From NCBI GenBank assembly GCA_041687435.1, contig JAWLBX010000009.1, positions 86,171 through 150,170 of the forward strand: a stretch of DNA of 64,000 nt, in the 5' to 3' direction. The notes below the pieces were generated by a model. The model was not told the origin of the DNA. It saw only the letters and a list, made by a program, of their open reading frames with translations, and made no database searches. The first letter of the stretch is position 1; the number at the start of each line of letters is the position of its first letter. A program made the position numbers and the translations under genes. Of the stretch, positions 8,912 to 17,015 are shown one piece after another. This DNA comes from JACKII01 sp041687435. GTDB taxonomy: Bacteria > Pseudomonadota > Alphaproteobacteria > Bin95.

Positions 8912-9646
8912 TCAATCCGCTTTCTTCAGGTCAACGACGAGGACGTTGGCGGCCAGCCATGCAACGATCAGCGCCACGAAATAGACGGCGTCGCGCAGGT
9001 CGATCACGCCCTTGGCGATGTTCTGGAAATGGTTCAGGAAGCTGAGGTTCTGAACGGCATTGACCACCGCATCGGGCGCCCAGCCTTGCACCAAACCAAC
9101 AACGGCGGTGGAACCGCCGGCGGTGAACAGGAAGCACACCGTGATGGTAATGACGAAGGCGATCACTTGGTTCTTGGTAATGGCCGACAGGCAGGAGCCG
9201 ATGGCGAGATAGGCGCCGGCCATCAGCAGCGAGCCGACATAGCCCGCGGCAATCACGCCATTATCCGGGTCGCCCAGCACGTTGACCGTGATCCACATCG
9301 GAAAAGTCAGCGCCAGCGCCAGGCCGACAAAGGCCCAGGCGGCGAGGTATTTGCCGACCACGGCTTCCGTCAGGCTGATCGGAAGGGTCAGGAACAGTTC
9401 GATCGTGCCCTGCCTGCGCTCCTCCGCCCACAGCCGCATGGAGACCGCTGGGATCAGCAGCAGATAAAGCCAGGGATGGAACAGGAAGAAGGTCTGGAGG
9501 TCGGCATTCCCGCGCTCGATAAAGTAGCCCATATAGAAGGTGAACGAGCCGGCAAGCGCCAGGAAGATGATAATGAAGATGAACGCGACCGGAGTGGCAA
9601 AATAGCCCGCGAACTCCCGCCGGAACACGGTAAGCACGTTCTGCAT
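8912..9646 (-). CDS. ABC-2 type (GldF-like) transporter permease
   Basis: 244 residues with about six transmembrane helices (for example FATPVAFIFIIIFLALAGSF, VGLALALTFPMWITVNVLG and VIAFVITITVCFLFTAGG). The motif LRLWAEERRQGTIE-like segment RLWAEERRQGTIELFLTLP near residue 75 is characteristic of this permease family. It forms the membrane channel for the ATPase encoded 3 bases upstream and is followed by the GldG-like subunit. The unit probably works as an exporter or an envelope-remodelling complex. The substrate is not known. Confidence 0.87.
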   Translation of the reverse strand: MQNVLTVFRREFAGYFATPVAFIFIIIFLALAGSFTFYMGYFIERGNADLQTFFLFHPWLYLLLIPAVSMRLWAEERRQGTIELFLTLPISLTEAVVGKYLAAWAFVGLALALTFPMWITVNVLGDPDNGVIAAGYVGSLLMAGAYLAIGSCLSAITKNQVIAFVITITVCFLFTAGGSTAVVGLVQGWAPDAVVNAVQNLSFLNHFQNIAKGVIDLRDAVYFVALIVAWLAANVLVVDLKKAD

Positions 9647-9649
9647 GGC

Positions 9650-10609
9650 TCAGGCGGCCTCCCGCGGTTGCGGATTGGTCAGGCGGCGGAACACATCGTC
9701 CAGATTGCCGCGTTCGGTGTGCAGGTTGCTGATCGGCCAGTGCTCGGTCGCAGCCCGTTCGGCAATCGCCGTGGCGACGTCCGCGCCATCCTTGGGATAG
9801 GCGGTCAGCAGCACGCCGGCGCCATTAGCCTTGCCCTGCTGCACGGCACCGACTCCGGCGACGCTGCCAAGGGCGGTTTTGACCTGTTCCGCCTGCGCAC
9901 GCGCGACGGTCAGGGTGACGGCCCCATGCCGCGGCGACCGGGCAATCAGGCCGGCGGGGGTGTCGTCGGCGATGACCCGGCCCTCCGCGATGACGACGGC
10001 GCGGGAGCACACTGCCTCCACCTCTTCCAGAATGTGGGTGGAGATGATGATGGCCTTGGTCGGCGAAATTTCGCGGATCAGCCGGCGAACCTCGTGTTTC
10101 TGGTTCGGGTCCAGGCCGTCGGTAGGCTCGTCCAGGATCAGCACGTCGGGGTCGTGCAGCAGCGCCTGGGCCAGGCCGACGCGGCGTTTGAAACCTTTGG
10201 ATAAGGTCTCGATCGGCTGGGCCACCACGCTTTCGAGCTGGGTCATGGCAATCGCCTGATCGACGCGCCGGCGCTTTTCCGCCCCGCGCAACCCGCGGGC
10301 GGCGGCGATGAATTGCAGGAAGCCGCGCGAACTCATGTCCGGATAAAGCGGTGCGCCTTCCGGCAGATAGCCGAGACGGCGTTTCGCCTCAATTGGTCTG
10401 TCGAGAACGTCATAGCCGCAGATGGCGGACCGCCCGGCCGTGGGCCGGAGAAAGCCGGTCACCATCTTCATTGTCGTGGATTTGCCGGCGCCATTGGGCC
10501 CCAAAAAGCCAAGGACCTCGCCCTGGCCAACGGTCAGGGTGACCGAATCGACCACCCGTTTCGCACCGAATACCTTGGTCAAGCCCTCGGTCGCGATCAT
10601 CGTATCCAT
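9650..10609 (-). CDS. ABC transporter ATP-binding protein (GldA-like)
   Basis: 319 residues. It has Walker A GPNGAGKST (about residues 38-46), signature LSKGFKRRVGLAQALL (a variant of LSGGQ), Walker B VLILDEPTDGLDP, and a switch His in IISTHILEEVE. The C-terminal 90 residues are an accessory domain common in ABC-2 exporters. It powers the permease encoded immediately downstream. It is the first gene of the four-gene Gld-like operon. The 181-nt gap upstream separates it from the thioesterase gene, so its own promoter may lie there. Confidence 0.9.
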   Translation of the reverse strand: MDTMIATEGLTKVFGAKRVVDSVTLTVGQGEVLGFLGPNGAGKSTTMKMVTGFLRPTAGRSAICGYDVLDRPIEAKRRLGYLPEGAPLYPDMSSRGFLQFIAAARGLRGAEKRRRVDQAIAMTQLESVVAQPIETLSKGFKRRVGLAQALLHDPDVLILDEPTDGLDPNQKHEVRRLIREISPTKAIIISTHILEEVEAVCSRAVVIAEGRVIADDTPAGLIARSPRHGAVTLTVARAQAEQVKTALGSVAGVGAVQQGKANGAGVLLTAYPKDGADVATAIAERAATEHWPISNLHTERGNLDDVFRRLTNPQPREAA

Positions 10610-10791
10610 GGTGGCGTAAAGCCTCCCTACTCAACAGCGTGCGCGTGACAGAAGCCAGTTCCCTTGAGATGGTGCGCCCAGCGTCTTGTCGCGCCGCGCG
10701 CTGGTACCACCAACTTGGCGGGGTATAAAAATCAGCAACAGGATGCAAGAGACCATTCGCAGCAGGGTTCAGGGGCTGCCGGGAAATGACG

Positions 10792-11274
10792 TCAGAAATC
10801 CAGGATAAGGCAGGTGGTGCTGCCGTGTGCCAGCAGCTTGCCATCGGCATCGGTAATGTCGCCTTCCGCCGTGCCGGTGCGTCGGCCGATATGCCTGGCC
10901 CGCGCCTCGCACCGCACCGGGCGGCCGTCGAGTTTGACGGCGCGGACCATGTTGACCTTGACCTCCAACGTGGTCTGCCCCTTGCCCGCCGGCAGGGTAG
11001 ACTGCACCGCGCTGCCCAGCACCGAGTCGAGCAGGCTAGCATACCACCCGCCGTGCAGCGTGCCGACCGGGTTGGAGAAGACCACGCTGGGCGTGCCTGT
11101 AAAAACGACGCGGCCCGGCTCGGCTTCCTCCATATGCAGGTCGAGCGTTTCCATCATGGTCGAGCGTGGCAGGGTGCCGGCCTTCATGCGCAACAGCACT
11201 TCCAGATACGGCAACTCTTGCACGGCCTGGGCAAGCGCCTCTGGCTCGGTATAGCTGTAGGTGCGGGTGGGCAT
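10792..11274 (-). CDS. PaaI-family hotdog-fold acyl-CoA thioesterase
   Basis: 160 residues. The hotdog motif is clear: NPVGTLHGGWYASLLDSVLG near residues 75-95 (H-G-G followed by an acidic residue), then strand-rich segments TTLEVKVNMVRAVK and GDITDADGKLLAHGSTTCLI. Such enzymes hydrolyse acyl- or phenylacyl-CoA thioesters to free CoA; the substrate is not readable from sequence. It lies on the minus strand between the SDR gene (60-nt gap) and the Gld-like operon (183-nt gap). Co-transcription with the SDR is plausible. Confidence 0.85.
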   Translation of the reverse strand: MPTRTYSYTEPEALAQAVQELPYLEVLLRMKAGTLPRSTMMETLDLHMEEAEPGRVVFTGTPSVVFSNPVGTLHGGWYASLLDSVLGSAVQSTLPAGKGQTTLEVKVNMVRAVKLDGRPVRCEARARHIGRRTGTAEGDITDADGKLLAHGSTTCLILDF

Positions 11275-11333
11275 GGGGACCGTTCGGCTGGCAAAGGGGC
11301 CGGTCCCGGCGCGGTGCCGGGACCGTAAAGGCG

Positions 11334-12086
11334 CTACACGGCGCAGTGGCCGCCGTCGACCACCAGCTCCGCGCCGGTGATGTAGCTGGCCTCGTCAGAG
11401 CAGAGGAACAGGGTGGCGTTGGCAACCTCCCACACCTCGCCATTGCGGCCGAGCGGTACGCGCTTGAGCATCTTGGCGCGTGTGGCCGGGTCGGCGGTGC
11501 GGCCGGATGTGCGCATGGGCGGCATCAGGCCGGGGTGAACGCTGTTCACGCGGATATTGTCGGGTCCGAAGCGCGAAGCCGCCTGTTTGGTGAGCAACCG
11601 GACGGCGCCCTTGCTGGCATTGTAGCCGGCATGGATGAAGCCCTGGCCGACAAGGCCGCTGATAGAAGAGATGTTGACGATGGCACCTTGGCCAACCTTT
11701 TTCATCTCCGGCGCGCAATATTTGATGCCGAAGAACGGGCCGGTGGAGTTAATGGCCATCAGCCGGTTCCACAATTCCGTATCGTCCATATCCTCCGCGG
11801 CGCTGCCGGAAATGCCGGCATTGTTCACCAGCACGTCCAGTTTGCCATAGGAATCGACGGCGGCGTTGACTGTCGCTTGCCAATCCGCCTCGCTCGTCAC
11901 GTCGAGATGGTGGAACTTGGCGGTGAGGTTCTGGCTGGTCAGTTGCTGAGCCAGGTCCTGCCCGGCTTGGTCGTCCACATCGGCAATCACGACCTTGGCC
12001 CCTTCGCGGGCGAAGATTTCACAGGTCGATTTGCCCATGCCGTGAGCGCCGCCAGTGACGATGGCGACTTTGTCTGCAAGGCGCAT
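11334..12086 (-). CDS. Short-chain dehydrogenase/reductase (SDR)
   Basis: 250 residues, a classical SDR. The dinucleotide-binding loop TGGAHGMGKST is near residues 12-22, NNAG near 87-90, the catalytic Ser is in NISSISGLVG, and the Y-x-x-x-K is in HAGYNASKGAV. An acidic residue at the end of beta-strand 2 (VIADVDD) points to NAD rather than NADP. It probably oxidises an alcohol or hydroxyacyl compound. Upstream is a perfect 7-2-7 palindrome at 12125-12140 that could control the gene. Confidence 0.87.
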   Translation of the reverse strand: MRLADKVAIVTGGAHGMGKSTCEIFAREGAKVVIADVDDQAGQDLAQQLTSQNLTAKFHHLDVTSEADWQATVNAAVDSYGKLDVLVNNAGISGSAAEDMDDTELWNRLMAINSTGPFFGIKYCAPEMKKVGQGAIVNISSISGLVGQGFIHAGYNASKGAVRLLTKQAASRFGPDNIRVNSVHPGLMPPMRTSGRTADPATRAKMLKRVPLGRNGEVWEVANATLFLCSDEASYITGAELVVDGGHCAV

Positions 12087-12124
12087 AATGAGGTTTCCTT
12101 CCGTTTATTATCGATTGCGGTTTG

Positions 12125-12140
12125 CTTGCGCTGGCGCAAG
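12125..12140. promoter_or_regulatory. Perfect palindrome upstream of the SDR gene, possible operator
   Basis: CTTGCGC-TG-GCGCAAG is a perfect 7-2-7 inverted repeat, 39 bases before the SDR start. On the minus strand it is followed by GATAAT (a possible -10 element) and the Shine-Dalgarno GGAAGGA. The site resembles a dimeric-repressor operator, but the cognate regulator is not identifiable. Confidence 0.4.
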
Positions 12141-12202
12141 TGTTCCACCCGGAACGTGCGCACTCAAGCCTTTCCGTGCTGGCTTGCCGCCCGATAGGAA
12201 AG

Positions 12203-12847
12203 TTAGAGCCCAACCATGCGCCAAACGCTCGCTTCGCTGATCGGGCTTGCCTCTATCTCCTGCGAGGTTTCGACGGTGTAGGTGGCGACCTGGTCGATGC
12301 CGTGGCGCGGCAGGAACTGGCGGCCGGGGTCGCCGAACAGCACAGGCGCCGCAGCGTCGCGCAGGTGGGCGGCCAAGTCTGCGGACTCGCCGCGCGTGTA
12401 GCAGACATCGCCGACCAGGATCAGATCGAACGGCTCGAAGTCATAGGTGATGGCGTCCGCGGTTTCGGTCGCGATCCGATCGCCAATGCCATTCAGCTCT
12501 GTGTTCAGGCGGCAGACCGTGGCGGCGATCGGGTCGATGTCGAGTGCGATGACATGTTCCGCTCCCGCCAGCGCCGCGGCGATAGAGACGATGCCGCCGC
12601 CGCTGCCGATGTCGACGACGTTTAATCCGGCCACTGCTTCCGGATTGTCCAGGATGTAACGGGCCAGCGCCTGACCGCCTACCCAGGCAAAGGCCCAGAA
12701 GGGTGCGTTGATGTTGATCTGGTTGAGATAGGATTCGGTGGCATGCCAGAGCGGCGTCAGTTCTGTGGCAAGATGCAACCGGATTTCGGGAACCAGCGTC
12801 GTCGTTTCGACGACCGTGCTCGCGCGGATGAAATCGTCGAGGTCCAA
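12203..12847 (-). CDS. METTL20/ETFB-type protein lysine methyltransferase
   Basis: 214 residues. The SAM-binding motif VVDIGSGGGIVSIAAALAGA lies near residues 77-96, followed by VIALDIDPIAATVC. The N-terminal region (LATELTPLWHATE) and the PFWAFAWVGGQALARYI segment before motif I are typical of the METTL20 branch of class I methyltransferases. Bacterial members methylate lysines of the electron transfer flavoprotein beta subunit. That target is inferred from the family. The gene lies 5 bases after ubiA and is probably co-transcribed with it. Confidence 0.75.
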   Translation of the reverse strand: MDLDDFIRASTVVETTTLVPEIRLHLATELTPLWHATESYLNQININAPFWAFAWVGGQALARYILDNPEAVAGLNVVDIGSGGGIVSIAAALAGAEHVIALDIDPIAATVCRLNTELNGIGDRIATETADAITYDFEPFDLILVGDVCYTRGESADLAAHLRDAAAPVLFGDPGRQFLPRHGIDQVATYTVETSQEIEASPISEASVWRMVGL

Positions 12848-12852
12848 GAGCG

Positions 12853-13797
12853 TCAGATCCAGCCGAGAAGGAGGGCAGCGGTGACGATCAACCCGGCGTC
12901 GCGGTTCGCCTTGAACTTGGCGAGGCAGTCATCCGGGTCGTCGAGGCGGAGGGTAGCGATCTGCCAGGTGAAATGCGCCGCCAGCAGGCCAAGGCCAATC
13001 CAGAAGCCGGGGCCGAGGCCGGCGAACCAGCCGCTGGTGCCGACAAGGACAGCGGCGGCGGCGTAGAAGCCGGTGAGCCAGGGTTTGGTGCGGGCGCCGA
13101 ACAGCAGGGCGGTGCTTTTGACGCCGATCATGGCGTCGTCTTCCTTATCTTGATGCGCGTAGATTGTGTCATAGCCAAGCGTCCAGGTCAGACCTGCGGC
13201 GTAGAGCAGCAGTGCGGGTAGGCCCAGCGTGCCGGCCAACGCGGCAAAGCCAACCAGAACGCCCCAGTTGAAGGCGAGGCCGAGGACGGCCTGCGGCCAA
13301 TGCGTCACCCGCTTGGCAAAGGGATAGGCCGCGACCACCGGGATAGAGCCAAGCCCGACCAAAATGGCGAACGGGTTCAGCGCAAGCAGCACGGCGGCGC
13401 CGATAGCAAGTTGCAGCGCCAGGAACACCCAGGCCTGCCGCACCGAGACCTCGCCGGAGGGAATGGGGCGCAAGGCGGTGCGGGCGACGCGGCCATCGAA
13501 ATCGCGGTCGACGATGTCGTTATAGGTGCAGCCGGCGCCACGCATCGCCAGCGCGCCGACGGTGAACAGCAGGCCATAGCCGATAGCGCTCCACGGGGCG
13601 CCGCCGGCACTGCCGACGGCCAGCGCCAGCCCCCACCAACAGGGCAGCAGCAGCAGCCAGGTCCCGATGGGCCGGTCGAGGCGGGCCAGGCGGGCATAGG
13701 GGTGCAGATGGCGCGGCAGCACGCGCTCCGCCGTGCTGCGGCGGATGTCGGTCGCTTCGTGCGGATCGCGGGAAAGGCTTGTGCGCGCAGATGGCAT
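12853..13797 (-). CDS. ubiA: 4-hydroxybenzoate polyprenyltransferase
   Basis: 314 residues, an integral membrane enzyme that attaches the polyprenyl tail to 4-hydroxybenzoate in ubiquinone synthesis. The first Asp-rich motif is GCTYNDIVDRDFDGRVARTA near residue 110. The second is YDTIYAHQDKEDD near residue 230. About eight hydrophobic helices follow the usual order, and RLARLDRPIGTWLLLLPCWW near residue 38 is characteristic of UbiA. The true start may be a later residue, since the first 25 residues are poorly conserved in character. It is divergent from rsmE with a 35-nt gap. Confidence 0.92.
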   Translation of the reverse strand: MPSARTSLSRDPHEATDIRRSTAERVLPRHLHPYARLARLDRPIGTWLLLLPCWWGLALAVGSAGGAPWSAIGYGLLFTVGALAMRGAGCTYNDIVDRDFDGRVARTALRPIPSGEVSVRQAWVFLALQLAIGAAVLLALNPFAILVGLGSIPVVAAYPFAKRVTHWPQAVLGLAFNWGVLVGFAALAGTLGLPALLLYAAGLTWTLGYDTIYAHQDKEDDAMIGVKSTALLFGARTKPWLTGFYAAAAVLVGTSGWFAGLGPGFWIGLGLLAAHFTWQIATLRLDDPDDCLAKFKANRDAGLIVTAALLLGWI

Positions 13798-13832
13798 TTC
13801 GGAAACGGGGCAAATCGGGGCATAGTCGGCGA

Positions 13833-14624
13833 ATGACGAACGATGATCATAGCGATATTCCTGCCGCGCCGCGCCTGTTCGTGGACGCGACCCTTGCGCC
13901 CGATGCGGCAGTGCCGCTGGGGCCGGAGCAAACGCATTACCTGCTGCGGGTGATGCGGCGCGCGGTTGGCTCGACCGTGCTGGTGTTCAATGGCCGGGAT
14001 GGCCTGTGGCGGGCGCGGATCGACGGCAGCGACCGCCGCCGGGCGGTGCTGGTGGTGGACGCGCAGATGCAGGCGCAGCCGGTGGCAGACGGCCCCTGGC
14101 TGGCCTTCGGGATTCCGAAACGGCAGGCGCTGGAAATGATCCTGCAGAAGGGCACGGAACTGGGCGCGGCAAAATTCCTGCCCGTGGCGACAGGGCGCGC
14201 CATGAGCGAACGGCTGAATCCGGACCGCCTGTCGCGCATCGTTGTCGAGGCATCGGAACAGTGCGAGCGGCTGGATGTGCCGGAAGTTGCGCCGGCAGTT
14301 CGGCTGGCGGAATTCCTGGCCGAATGGCCTGCCGAGCGGGCCTTGCTCTGGTGTGACGAACGGGGTGGCGGCCTGCCGATTGCCGATGCCTTTGACAATC
14401 TGTTCGATGAGGATGAGCACGCGCCGCCAAGGCCGTGGGGGGTGATGGTTGGGCCGGAAGGCGGCTTTGCCGCCGCTGAACTTGACGGCCTCGGAGAACT
14501 TCCCTTTGTTACCAAAGTAGCCCTGGGGCCGCGCATCTTGCGGGCGGAAACCGCCGCTATCGCCGCGCTGGCTATCGGCCAGGCGCTGGCGGGCGATGGT
14601 GACCTGCCGGTGCGCGCGGCTTGA
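13833..14624 (+). CDS. rsmE: 16S rRNA (uracil-1498-N3)-methyltransferase
   Basis: 263 residues from ATG 13833. A longer in-frame start exists upstream, but it would run back into ubiA. RsmE methylates U1498 of 16S rRNA in the assembled 30S subunit. The N-terminal PUA-like region includes QTHYLLRVMRRAVGSTVLVF. The C-terminal SPOUT knot has VGPEGGFAAAELDGL and LGPRILRAETAAIAAL, the family's SAM-binding signatures. It is 39 nt upstream of gshA on the same strand, so the two may share a transcript. Confidence 0.92.
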   Translation: MTNDDHSDIPAAPRLFVDATLAPDAAVPLGPEQTHYLLRVMRRAVGSTVLVFNGRDGLWRARIDGSDRRRAVLVVDAQMQAQPVADGPWLAFGIPKRQALEMILQKGTELGAAKFLPVATGRAMSERLNPDRLSRIVVEASEQCERLDVPEVAPAVRLAEFLAEWPAERALLWCDERGGGLPIADAFDNLFDEDEHAPPRPWGVMVGPEGGFAAAELDGLGELPFVTKVALGPRILRAETAAIAALAIGQALAGDGDLPVRAA

Positions 14625-14663
14625 GGGCCTTATCCCATACCCTGGTGCTGTAAGGCAGCGTGC

Positions 14664-16049
14664 ATGGCAGGACATTCGGACAGCGCCCCCATCGCTGGCA
14701 AAGACGAGTTGGTCGCCTATTTCGCGGCGGGCAACAAGCCGCCGGAAAAATGGCGGATAGGCACCGAACACGAAAAGCTGGTGTTCCGGCTCAAGGATCT
14801 GACGCGCCCCGGCTATGAGGGGCCAGACGGCATCCGCGCGCTGCTGGAAGGGTTGGCGGCCCGGTACGACTGGCAGCCGATCACGGAGCATGGCAAGACC
14901 GTTGCGCTGACCGACGATGTCGGCGGTTCCATCACGCTGGAGCCGGGCGGGCAGTTCGAACTGTCCGGTGCGCAACTTGAGACGATCCACGACACCTGCG
15001 AGGAAGTACACACTCACCTGGATCAGGTGCGGACCGTGTGCGACGACCTGGGGCTGGGCATGGTCGGCGTCGGGTTTGATCCGAAGTGGCGCCGGGAGGA
15101 CATCCAGTGGATGCCCAAGGGCCGCTACCGGATCATGCGCAACTACATGCCGAAGGTCGGCAATCTGGGCCTGGACATGATGCTGCGCACCTGCACGGTG
15201 CAGGTGAACCTGGATTATGCGTCCGAAGCGGACATGGTGCAGAAATTCCGTGTCAGCCTGGCGTTGCAGCCGCTGGCAACGGCGCTGTTCGCCAACTCGC
15301 CGTTTACCGAAGGCAAGCCGAACGGCTTCATGTCCTACCGCAGCCACGTCTGGACCGATACGGACCCGGGCCGTTGCGGCATGCTGGATTTCGTGTTCGA
15401 GGACGGCTTTGGCTTCGAGCGCTATACCGACTATATCCTGGATGTGCCGATGTATTTCGTCCATCGGGGCGAGGATTATATTGACCTTGCCGGCCGGTCC
15501 TTCCGCCAGTTCATGGCGGGTGAGCTGGAGGCGGAGGATCAGGGCTATGTCATCCGCAAGGGCGACCGCCCCACCATGGAAGACTGGGCCGATCACGTGA
15601 CCACGGCCTTTCCGGAAGTGCGGATGAAGCGCTATCTGGAACTGCGCGGCACGGATGGTGGCCCGTGGAAACGCCTTTGTGCGCTGCCAGCGTTGTGGGT
15701 TGGCCTGCTGTACGACCAGACCGCGCTGGATGCGGCGTGGGATCTGGTCAAGGATTGGACACCGGAGGAGCGCAACCACTTGCGGGACGAGGCGCCGCGG
15801 CTGGGGCTGGCGACGCCATTCCGCGGCCGTACCCTGGCCGATGTCGGCGGCGAGGTGCTGAAGATCGCCCGCGCCGGCCTGCAGGCACGGGCCAGGCTGG
15901 ACGGCGGCGGTAACAACGAAACCGGCTTTCTGGACGTGCTGGAAGATATCGTCCGCAAGCGAGAATCGCCAGCCAGGGCGAAACTGAATGCCTATTACGA
16001 GCGCTGGGGCGAGAGCGTCGACCCGCTGTTCCGCGAATACGCCTACTGA
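14664..16049 (+). CDS. gshA: Glutamate-cysteine ligase (gamma-glutamylcysteine synthetase)
   Basis: 461 residues, of the alphaproteobacterial/plant type. It joins glutamate and cysteine, the first and limiting step of glutathione synthesis. Visible family blocks are WRIGTEHEKLVF (residues 32-43), SITLEPGGQFELSG (substrate pocket, near 91), RTCTVQVNLDY, and FANSPFTEGKPNGFMSYRS. In plants two cysteines form a redox switch; that cannot be judged here. It overlaps the convergent iscU-like gene by 7 nt. A glutathione gene near Fe-S genes and a glutaredoxin-type selenoprotein candidate fits thiol metabolism in this genome, though they are not co-regulated in any visible way. Confidence 0.93.
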   Translation: MAGHSDSAPIAGKDELVAYFAAGNKPPEKWRIGTEHEKLVFRLKDLTRPGYEGPDGIRALLEGLAARYDWQPITEHGKTVALTDDVGGSITLEPGGQFELSGAQLETIHDTCEEVHTHLDQVRTVCDDLGLGMVGVGFDPKWRREDIQWMPKGRYRIMRNYMPKVGNLGLDMMLRTCTVQVNLDYASEADMVQKFRVSLALQPLATALFANSPFTEGKPNGFMSYRSHVWTDTDPGRCGMLDFVFEDGFGFERYTDYILDVPMYFVHRGEDYIDLAGRSFRQFMAGELEAEDQGYVIRKGDRPTMEDWADHVTTAFPEVRMKRYLELRGTDGGPWKRLCALPALWVGLLYDQTALDAAWDLVKDWTPEERNHLRDEAPRLGLATPFRGRTLADVGGEVLKIARAGLQARARLDGGGNNETGFLDVLEDIVRKRESPARAKLNAYYERWGESVDPLFREYAY

Positions 16050-16495
16050 GGCAGGGCGGTGTCTATCGACGCCAGCGCCTTTTCCACCGCATCGAAACTG
16101 AGCAGCACGCTGCCATGACGGCTCTTGAAGTCCTGCACCGGGATGAGGACTTCAAGGTCCGGCCAGACATCGTCCGGCAGCGGCTCGCCCTGTTTCAGCA
16201 TGGCGCGCATGGCAGCGCCCACATGCCGAAGCTCTTCCACCGATTTTCCCACCACATGCCGCGCCATGATCGAGGCCGCGGCCTGGCCCAGCGTGCAGGC
16301 GCGGACCACGTGGCGATAGTCGGTGATGATGCCATCTTTCACCTTCAGATCGACGGTGATCCGGGAGCCGCAGAGCGGGCTGCGCACGCTGGCGGTGGCG
16401 TCCGCACCCTCCAGCCGGCCCTGCAGCGGGATGTCATCCGCCAGCTCCATGATGCGGGCGTTGTAGAGGGCCTTGATCTTGGCGGCTTCGCTCAT
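16043..16495 (-). CDS. IscU/SufU-like iron-sulfur cluster scaffold protein
   Basis: 150 residues. The N-terminal pattern RSPLCGSRITVDLKVKDG carries the first ligand cysteine (near residue 42). The second is in VRACTLGQAAASIMARH (near 67). In IscU the third site is His-Cys (H-C-S-V-L); here the matching segment is SRHGSVLLSFDAV, where Gly replaces the Cys. So only two of the three cysteines are present. This subclass is common in alphaproteobacteria alongside SUF genes and may act as a cluster carrier. It starts 16 bases downstream of sufE-like gene's stop, on the same strand. Confidence 0.75.
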   Translation of the reverse strand: MSEAAKIKALYNARIMELADDIPLQGRLEGADATASVRSPLCGSRITVDLKVKDGIITDYRHVVRACTLGQAAASIMARHVVGKSVEELRHVGAAMRAMLKQGEPLPDDVWPDLEVLIPVQDFKSRHGSVLLSFDAVEKALASIDTALPQ

Positions 16496-16511
16496 GCGTG
16501 GGGGTGTTCCG

Positions 16512-16937
16512 TCAGGCAGCGTTTGCGGCGGCCTTGGCCTCCGCGAAGATACGGGTCAGCATGGCGTGCAAGCCGTTGTTGCGGGTCGGCGACAGATGCT
16601 CGTCCAGCCCGATGGCGGCGATGAAATCCGGCTTGGCCGCCAAGATCTCCTCCGGCGTGCGCTCGGAATAGATGCGCAGCAGGATGGCGATCAGCCCGCT
16701 GACGATATGCGCATCGCTGGTGGCCAGAAACCGCAGGCGGCCGTTCGCCATGGGCTCTGCCACGAACCAGACCTGGCTCTGGCAGCCGCGCACCTTGTAG
16801 GCATCGGTCTGCTTGTCCGCCGGGAATTCCGGCAGCTGGCGGCCAAGGTCGATGATGTAGCGGTAGCGGTCCATCCAGTCGTCGAAGAAGGCAAATTCCT
16901 CGATCAGTTCGTTCTGGACCTCTTGGATGGTGGGCAC
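16512..16937 (-). CDS. sufE: SufE-family sulfur acceptor protein
   Basis: 141 residues, the standard SufE size. SufE takes persulfide sulfur from the desulfurase SufS. The active-site cysteine is in KVRGCQSQVWFVAEP (near residue 51). The N-terminal helix with LIEEFAFFDDWMDRYRYIIDLG, split here as LIEEFAFFDDWMDRYRY and IIDLG, is a SufE hallmark. SufS is not in the window. The neighbouring IscU-like gene supports an Fe-S assembly role. A repeat-like hairpin (16975-17003) lies just upstream, between this gene and cobW. Confidence 0.9.
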   Translation of the reverse strand: MPTIQEVQNELIEEFAFFDDWMDRYRYIIDLGRQLPEFPADKQTDAYKVRGCQSQVWFVAEPMANGRLRFLATSDAHIVSGLIAILLRIYSERTPEEILAAKPDFIAAIGLDEHLSPTRNNGLHAMLTRIFAEAKAAANAA

Positions 16938-16974
16938 TGTGGGTTCCTTGTGGGGCTGTTTCGTGAAATGCGGG

Positions 16975-17003
16975 CTTCACCCTGGGCCTGTCGAAGGGTG
17001 AAG
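16975..17003. repeat. Small hairpin repeat of the CTTCGACAGGC type
   Basis: CTTCACCCT (16975-16983) pairs with AGGGTGAAG (16995-17003) around an 11-nt loop. Read on the minus strand it contains CCTTCGACAGGCCCAGGGTG, a sequence class that recurs as a dispersed small repeat in many proteobacterial genomes. I recognise it from general knowledge of such repeats, and only one copy is visible in this window. It sits in the gap between cobW and sufE. Confidence 0.45.
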
Positions 17004-17015
17004 GGTGCCGGGCTC

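Noticed and set aside
13377..15779. Long open frame of about 800 codons on the minus strand across rsmE and gshA
   Set aside because: It is antisense to two clear genes, is made of high-GC codon shadow, and has no family features.
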